From the NCBI GenBank assembly GCA_010015655.1, contig ML976732.1, positions 29,562 through 93,561 on the forward strand: a stretch of 64,000 nucleotides of DNA, read 5' to 3'. The notes beneath the pieces are model-generated. The model searched no databases. It was not told the DNA's origin and saw only the letters and a program-made list of their open reading frames with translations. The first letter of the stretch is position 1; each line of letters begins with the position of its first letter. The stretch comes from Bimuria novae-zelandiae CBS 107.79 (Eukaryota > Ascomycota > Dothideomycetes > Pleosporales > Didymosphaeriaceae). This document shows, one piece after another, positions 57,000 to 64,000 of this stretch. The translations under genes were made by a program, and so were the position numbers.

Positions 57000-59900
57000 T
57001 ATATAAGGAGCGTAAGTTAGTGCACACAACGATAGAGACATTAGGGAGGTTAAGTTACTACATAATTATGTTAATTATACCACTAATTATAATTATAGTG
57101 TTAACTCTATAGGCTATCGCGTAGATCTTAGATATAAGGACGCTGCAAGTAACGCGCTTATACTTAATAGATAACTAGTAGATAATATTACTAGTAAACT
57201 TAAAGTTACGATTACTATCTTTAGTCTTATTACTAAGCGTAATTACGAAGCCTATTTATAATAATATATTCTTATTATTAGTAAATAATGCGTTAATAAA
57301 GGCGTATAGCTTTAAGTTACTTAAGTCTAGTGGGATAAAGTTAAGGCCGCGAGTGATATTCTCCTTCTACTAGATAATACGCTTATTTAATCTGGCAATT
57401 TCTTCTTTTATAGGCTCACTCGCTTAGGCTGCGGCGGCGAAGTCGAAGCTCGCCTTAGGTTGACAGATTATTATAATGTAAGCACCTTAAGCGCGCTGTT
57501 AAATATATAATTACTTATTATTAGCTATTTCTAGCTTCTCGCCTTGCTTCTTCTAGCGCAGAGTAATGGCGCGATTATTATTATTAAGCTTAATAATGCA
57601 GCCGTTAAAGTCAATTTACGTGTCTAGTAAGAGAAACTACTTAGGCTTAGCCTTAAAACGTAGCTCTTAGTCCTCAAGGTATATAAAAGCTTTGTTAAAT
57701 AGACTAAGCGTGTTGTTAGTTTACATACTAATAATGCTAAAGCACTTGCTACCAGCCTTACTAATAAGCAGGCATAGATTATAAGTAGATATCACCATAT
57801 AGAGAGTCTCGGTGTGGTGTTTATTATACGTTAACCACTAATAGGCACCTGCTTTAGCAATACCGTATAGCGGCTTAATAATAACTATAACTATGTTTGT
57901 TAGATAACTTTCCTTGAGCTGGGCTGGTATGTCAGCCATAATAGTACGCTGGAGTGGATCATCCGATTGCGTATAGGCCTGAGTGATGTCACGGAGCCAG
58001 AGGTACATGCCTAGCTTTAATAGTAATGGTGCTAGAGCGATAATCACACGCTGGCTTGCACGCTGGATGGTGGGAGACTGTGTTAGGACAAGCTTCTTAT
58101 TGTTATTAGCGTATCTTTAGATAATAAGACGGGACTTCTTATACGGGCGATTAGTAGTCTTGCCCTTAACTTTATTAATAATACGTGACTTAAAGATGCG
58201 GACCTTATTATAATAGTAAGGACTATACTTCTTAAAGCAAAAGACACCTTATATTATAAGGGCGTTAATCTCTACTTTTATAAATACTTTAAATAGTTAT
58301 CCTAGTGTTATAATCTTGCTAACTACTCGTAGCTTTTTAGCCAGGATAAGATTATCACGCTCACGTTAATTAAGGTTAACTATAGTAGTTATAACTTTAT
58401 TAGGTTTTAGCTTATTCCTTAAGCCTTTTAGCCTATCGCGCTTACGCTTAGGCGCGGGCTCCTTTATAATAGGAGTAAAATTATTATTAAAGCCACTATT
58501 GTCCTCGTCCTCTATAGGAGGGGTAATAATAGTTATATTATCTGCATAATACGGGCGCACTACGGTGATGCCGAAGGTGACTTATTTATTATTAATTTTA
58601 ACAACCACGGATTACTTATTAACGTGGAGGGCGATTATCTAATGCGGGCCAGACTATCTATAGTTCTCTTGCCAGACCTTAACGCTGCTTAGGATAGGTA
58701 ATAGTAAGATATTAATTACGTTAGGACTATTATAAGTTACAAGAGCCTTATTAACTTAGCGCTTTGCCTTAATCTTGCGCACTTTAGCTATTGCTTTACG
58801 CACTACAGCGCCGCGGGCAGTAATAAATAGCGATAGTAGTAATTTCTTTAATAGGCAAGGATATGCTCTAAAGACGAGAAGAGTTAGGACAAGTCTGTTA
58901 GGACCTACGGTGTTATTAACAGCCTTAATAGCTATCTACAAGATATGTTCGGGAGTAGTTGTGCGTCTAACGTCTATAGAGATTACCCTATAAGCACGGT
59001 AGATAGGAGTATAATAGCGCTTAACCTTGCTAATTAAATAATATGCCTCTACCAGGACTTCCTTAACCTTAATTACAAGTAACGTAGCGTTATTAATAAA
59101 CTTGTTAGTAATAAAGTTCCTGCCAGCATCTGTCTTAATAACGTTGGGAGGACTAACGTACATGTTAATCTACATGGCGCGAAGGAGATCCTAAGTAGTG
59201 TTTGCCTAGATATTTAGTATAAATTAAGCAGCTTAAAAAGCTGTGGCTTTATTAACTACGTGGAGTACTGGTTTCTAATTGATGTATATCACATTAACAA
59301 TAACGCATGAGTTGAAGTCCATGTTATCGCGAATAGTAAAGCGGAAATAGCTAGGTGCTTTGCTGTGGATTTAACACTGGTGATAGTACTTATTAATGCG
59401 ATTAATAATGTCCTTATTAATGTCTTTATGGCCTGCTTTGCTAAGGATCTTGTGCAGTTGTCTAGTAGTAGGATGGCTAAAGCGTTAGTAAAGCTGGCGT
59501 AGCTTAGTCTTAGTTAAGTAGTGGACAATGGTCTCTTGTTTATCAAGCAGGAGCCATGGATGTCCCTATTTACGGACAATTAGGAATTCTTTGCCACCTT
59601 GAACGAGCATATTGTCGATGTTGTTAAAGAAGATACTATAATAATCCATATTATTTAAGTAGAGTAGAAATAGTGTGTTAGTTAGCATTACTATAAAGGT
59701 AATTGTACTAAATAGCGTGCTAATATTAATGTCGCTAAGGGAGAAACACTCTAGATTATCTCTAAATTAGATTTAACAACGTCCTGCGGTAGACTTATTA
59801 ATAACTACAAACGGTTAGATAAGCTACAGCGCCTTTACTTATGTCTTATTAGTAGTTAAGACACTAGCTACACTAGTGTTAGGCATAATACCTTAAAAGA

Positions 59901-61909
59901 TATCTGCGCCGTAGCGTGAATTAAATAAGAAGAGTTAAGTATCTTTATTTACTTTGCTAGAGATATAAGGATTATTGCCTGTAATTGCATAAAGTGCGGT
60001 AGCGTTATTAAGGCTAGAGACAATAGCATCGCCGTTAACCTTACCGTAGGATGTAGTTAAGTAAACTTGGTTAGTAAAATATGCTTTAATGTTATTATTA
60101 CTAGTATTATTGTCGCTGCCGTCGCTGTCTTCAAGCTCTATGCCTTTATGGCTAGCGAGAAACACTTTATAGCTTGGGGCATTAGGATTATCTTAAGCGT
60201 ATTAGTTATAGCGTTGGCGATGCTCTATGCGCTCCTTCTTTAAGTGTTAAGTTAACTAGCACTTAGGCTACTTATAGATAAAGTATGTCTTATTGCGGCG
60301 ATTACCTAAGTAGTTTAACTAATAATTATTATTATTAAATTAATTGCCGCGCGATCCGCCTTGACCTTAATAGCGGTAGCTATAGTAGTTATTATTTAAT
60401 AATCCTGTAGCTTGTTAATTATTATAGATATAGCGGCGATTAGTATAATACTGCTCATCTGCATCTCGTGATAGAAACTGGCTATTAGGATAATAGCTTA
60501 ACTACATGCTAACTACGTTGCGGAGATCTATAGCAACACCTTTAAATATAGTTACTAGCTTTAAGCAAGCCATAGTAGTTGCTTTAATGCTATAATATGC
60601 GCTAAGGAGCTGTTGCGCAAGCAAATGCTAATTATAGCTCTTATCCTAGTCCTATAATAGTGCCTGATAGAGCATGTTTATCTTACTAATAACTATTTTA
60701 AGACACTCTATAGGGTCTTTTTTAGGGTTAGTAGTTATAACGCTCTTAAGCGTAGTGCTATACCACTTCTAGAGGTACATCTAGTAAGCTTATATGGTGT
60801 TGAAGTACGTGCGCAGCTTGATAAGCATTGTATTATAAGTAAGCGTAAGCGCCTGGGGAGTAATATAATCGTAGTAATACTAAAGCGCTTAGCTAGTAAG
60901 TATAATAGAGAGTGCTATTTTATACTACTTATCTTTATTAATCCTAACCTTAGTGCAGAGGTCGTTAAACACCTTAATCTTTGTCTTAAGGATATTGTAT
61001 TTATTACCTAAATACTTCTGCTCTGGCGTGTATAACTTGGCAAGGTTAGTGAGCAAATAAGAGTTGTTCTACATAGGCGTAAATCCAGATTGTAATAATA
61101 ATAATAATCCTCTACTTAGCGGAGCTCGCTGCTGCCGCTATTATTCTTTATTATTTGCGATGTAGTGGTACTTAAAGCCTTTGCAGAGCCTTATAAGCTT
61201 AAGATGCTTGGCGGGCCATTTTAGGACAGCGGTTAATATAAGGAGTTCTGCGAATTAGTTAGGGAGATTATTACTATTACCCTGCTTAATATAGATGCCT
61301 TACTAGCAGAGGAGCTCTTTAAGTGCTTTTTAGATGCGCTTATTAATGCTGTTAAAGAAATTGCGGGTGAAATTCTTAAAATGCTCCTTAAACTTAAGTA
61401 GTAAAAATAGGTTAAATATGTTATCTTCTTCTACCTGTATTATCTAGTTAATAACTATAGTGTTAAGTTTGTCTGTATTAACGGTAGCGTTAGTAATGTT
61501 AAAATCTTAGTTAGCGTACTAGTCTTTATAGATTGTCTTGTCTAGGTACTACGAGCGATCCTTTGTTTAGGTGTACTTTATAATAGCGTTTTAGATATGG
61601 GCCTGTAATTAGTATAATTTAATAAGAGTTAGCGTGGTTAACGCAAATCTCCTTCCGAACTAAGCCTTGGTAGGGACAATCCAGGCGGAGAGATCCTTTA
61701 AATACGAGGCGCCGCTGATCCTGATACAGGATAGCAGTGAGCTTGTCGTACCTGTACTTCACACTAGCGATGCTGTATCCTGGGCCTTGGTAGGGGAGGA
61801 GGCATGCGCTAACCGCTTCTATCGCCAGAATACTCAGCCTGAAACGTGCGCTGAGATTCCCTGTACACAGTATATCTTGCCAATCTATGGTGTAGCAACC
61901 ACTAATCAG
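57000..61909 (-). pseudogene. copia II gag-pol remnant
   Basis: Minus-strand order: leader and gag (61909 to about 60300), knuckle/protease region (about 60300-59900, KVFLASHKGIELED then YGKVNGDAIVSSLNNATALYAITG), integrase (59163-58936, IKTDAGRNFITNKF then EAYYLISKVKRYYTPIYRAY), linker (58560-58366, PAPKRKRDRLKGLRNKLKP) and RT (58047-57838, YLWLRDITQAYTQS then VIIKPLYGI). RNase H would follow leftwards but is badly degraded. Stops in all domains. Confidence 0.8.
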
Positions 61910-62151
61910 TGTTAATATGGTAATAGGCTGTTGGATCAAGACTTCGTTGCAACGATGTAGTATTAATTTAATTCTTAATTGCAGATCTATTGTGGTGGGC
62001 TATTATAAGAAGTATTTATTAAGCGTGGTTTATCCCTTGCTAGCCTAATTAGGACTAGCGCAATAAACCACAGGCAAACTACGCAATAAACCGCAGGCAA
62101 ACTACATGGCGGTGAAAGCCGTAGCAGTGTTGCGCAGGTTTGAAGCCAACA
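61910..62151 (-). repeat. copia II 5' LTR (242 bp)
   Basis: Pairs with 56334-56575. Followed by TTAAG. Confidence 0.92.
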
Positions 62152-62156
62152 TTAAG

Positions 62157-63764
62157 CGTTATAAGCTTCTTTTTAGTATTATTTTTTAGCTATACGTTTA
62201 GCCTTTTAAATAGCTAGCTTAGCTAGCTCCTTTCTATATACTAATTTAGCTACCTTTATTTTTATACGCCTTTTATTTTATTTTTTTTAGCTTTTCCCTT
62301 AAGTAGCTTATTATTATGTTAAAGTTACTTTTTATTAGCTTTTATAAGCTCCTCTTGATGCTGAAGGTCCTTAAATACCCTATATTTTACTTTTGCCTCC
62401 TTTCATGCACGTAGTGGCTAGAAAACAGCACCTTTATAGTACTCCTCGTGTTACTACAAAGGCAGAACTCTCCTCTTTATAAAGGACTTCTTTTTCTCCC
62501 TTAGGGCATCCTTTACGCCCTCTAATTTATAGTAAATAAGCTTATTTTAAGCTACTAGGTGGTAGAAGGTGCAGAGAACCTTTTTTAACTTATAAAAGTG
62601 TATATTCTTTATAAATTTACGTACTAGCGTTTCAACTTTAGGCTAGTTCCTTCTAAAGTAACATAAAGCTAACGTCTTAGATAACTAAAAGCTATTTAGT
62701 GTTAATATTCTAAATCTTTAGAATATTTTTTTAGAGTAGGTAGTAATATACTAGTGGCTTTAAATAAACTAAAAACTAACTTTTAAGTAAATATATTTAA
62801 TTAGGTACCCTAAAATATTAAAAGGGTGTTTTCTTTTTTAATAAAAATTTATTTAAGTATTATATAAAGGTTATTTATAAGTTCCTAGAAGTAATTTATT
62901 ACTAAAGAACTAAAGCTAACTGTATCTAATAGCTAAAGTATATAAGTTAAATATAGAGGAATAATATATAGTAGTATCTTATTATTATTATTATAGAACC
63001 TAATTAAACCTATTATTATATATCTACTAAAATGATTTATTATTAATAATCGCTATCTCTTTCGTGCTTTAAATTTAGTATAATAATTAAATACCTACTT
63101 AAGCTACGTAAGGCTAATATTATTTATTTATTTAGCTTATAATTAAGGTTATAAAATAGACTTAATAAGTTCTTAAATAGATATTTTTAATTTAGCTAGC
63201 TTGCACATCTCCTTTCTTCACTAGATATAAAATAAATAGTTGTAATATGCTTTTATTAGCGTAAATTAACACTAGCACTATTACTTAGTTATAAAATTTA
63301 TTTTAAAGAGCTAAATTAACGCGTTTATACTTATATATGTCTTTACTAAAGACTCTTTTTAACCTAATAGTTACTCATATTGTAAAGCTTTTTTTTATAT
63401 TATACGTTTCTAATGACTATACATTATATTTAGATATTTTATATTATAAAAGGTTAAAATATAAGATATATTTAGTAATTATATTAGTATTATAGTGTAT
63501 AAATTCTATTATTAGCGCCTATTAAAATATAAACTTATTTTTATTATAGTAAGTAAAGCGCGTAACCTAGTTTTTAAAAATATTTTTAGTAGCTAATTAG
63601 GATGCGAAATTTTATAAGTAATAAATATTACTTATTAAGCTTATTTATATACCTTATAAGCTTAGCTTCTTAGTATAGGCTAAGTATATACTAGTTAAAG
63701 TCCTTAGTACCGCGTAGACGCTACACGTGTTAGTATTAGTATAATATAATTATATAATTAATGC
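62157..63764 (-). pseudogene. pogo/Fot1-like transposase remnant (B)
   Basis: On the minus strand, 63085-63125 reads NISLT*LK*VFNYYT, equivalent to the LGLAWLK block of pogo transposases with TAG at Trp/Gln sites. The same block occurs in remnant A (13430-13480). Towards 62200 a Lys/Ala/Glu-rich tail (EELIKANKK, KGKAKKNKIKG) resembles the charged C-terminus of the family. Heavily RIP-mutated with no open frame. Copia II inserted into its C-terminal side. Confidence 0.5.
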
Positions 63765-64000
63765 TATAATGGGCTACGCCCAGTTGTTGCCTTAGATCCT
63801 TGACCCTCGGTTATGCGAACCCTAGATATATAAGTTTAACGCCTAAAGCTTAACTTTAGACTTTTTATTAAATTTATAAATATTCTTTTAGTACCTTTAC
63901 CTCCTTAAGCACCTAGTCTTTTATATTAAATTTAATTACTTTTACCTATCGCGGGACAAGTAGATTTTAAATATAATTATAGACTAAAGCTATAAAGCAG
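63765..64000 (+). mobile_element. gypsy I family: 5' LTR and start of the internal region, continues outside the window
   Basis: 63765-63925 is the 161-bp LTR in direct orientation, RIP-mutated. 63926-64000 matches the inner flank of the inverted LTR at 12867, so this is the 5' LTR of a plus-strand element whose body lies to the right of the window. Confidence 0.8.

Larger units (their letters stand above)
56334..62151 (-). mobile_element. Complete Ty1/copia retrotransposon (copia II), 5,818 bp
   Basis: Two 242-bp LTRs (56334-56575 and 61910-62151) with a perfect 5-bp duplication TTAAG (56329-56333 and 62152-62156). Gag-pol reads on the minus strand, so the right LTR is the 5' LTR. Just inside it is GGTTGCTACACC, a possible primer-binding region. 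RIP is patchy: heavy in most of pol, light at about 57890-58080, 59140-59640 and 61620-61909. The LTRs differ at about 15 sites, nearly all transitions. Confidence 0.92.

Noticed and set aside
63001..63760. Possible organellar or foreign A+T-rich DNA
   Set aside because: The TpA excess with retained CpG and the pogo-like blocks are better explained by RIP on a transposon.

Overview
The window is a piece of a filamentous ascomycete genome (Pezizomycotina, probably a Dothideomycete; the class is an inference). The evidence is short GT-AG introns of 52-152 bp, fungal protein families, and transposons mutated by RIP. In the A+T-rich blocks CpA and TpG are largely replaced by TpA while CpG stays common. 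Tryptophan and glutamine codons therefore often read as stops.

Layout: (1) 1-15434 is A+T-rich repeat. It holds the 3' part of a chromodomain Ty3/gypsy element, a complete gypsy element (5027-12213, with target-site duplication) carrying a younger solo LTR, the 5' end of another gypsy element, a decayed pogo/Fot1 transposase and a solo LTR. (2) 15435-32875 is a G+C-balanced gene island: a small membrane-protein ORF, an F-box protein, a secreted DUF1996 protein, a sugar-porter MFS transporter with five exons and a small Cys-rich ORF. Two stretches (15435-20055 and 24205-28509) hold only broken or unrecognised ORFs, and a 128-bp hAT-type MITE lies at 17854-17981. (3) 32876-48952 is one 16-kb nested insertion: a TIR element hit by gypsy III, copia I and a Fot1-like transposon. 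Both its outer insertion site and the Fot1 site have an 'empty' paralogue inside the window. (4) 48953-56047 is a second gene island: a 427-bp Tc1 deletion derivative, a four-exon MFS transporter, and a decayed secreted DNase I-like (EEP) gene convergent to it. (5) 56075-64000 is A+T-rich: a pogo/Fot1 remnant split by a complete copia element (copia II), then the 5' LTR of another gypsy I element that runs off the window.

The genes do not form an obvious pathway or cluster. The best content is the transposon stratigraphy. Five elements have perfect 5-bp target duplications, one has 8 bp and two have TA, so the order of insertions and of RIP episodes can be read directly. No CRISPR, rRNA or tRNA was recognised. 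I do not see a convincing new multi-gene system. The strongest unusual signals are the sharp RIP boundary inside a copia LTR, the shared-U5/variable-U3 architecture of the gypsy LTRs, and the islands that RIP spared.
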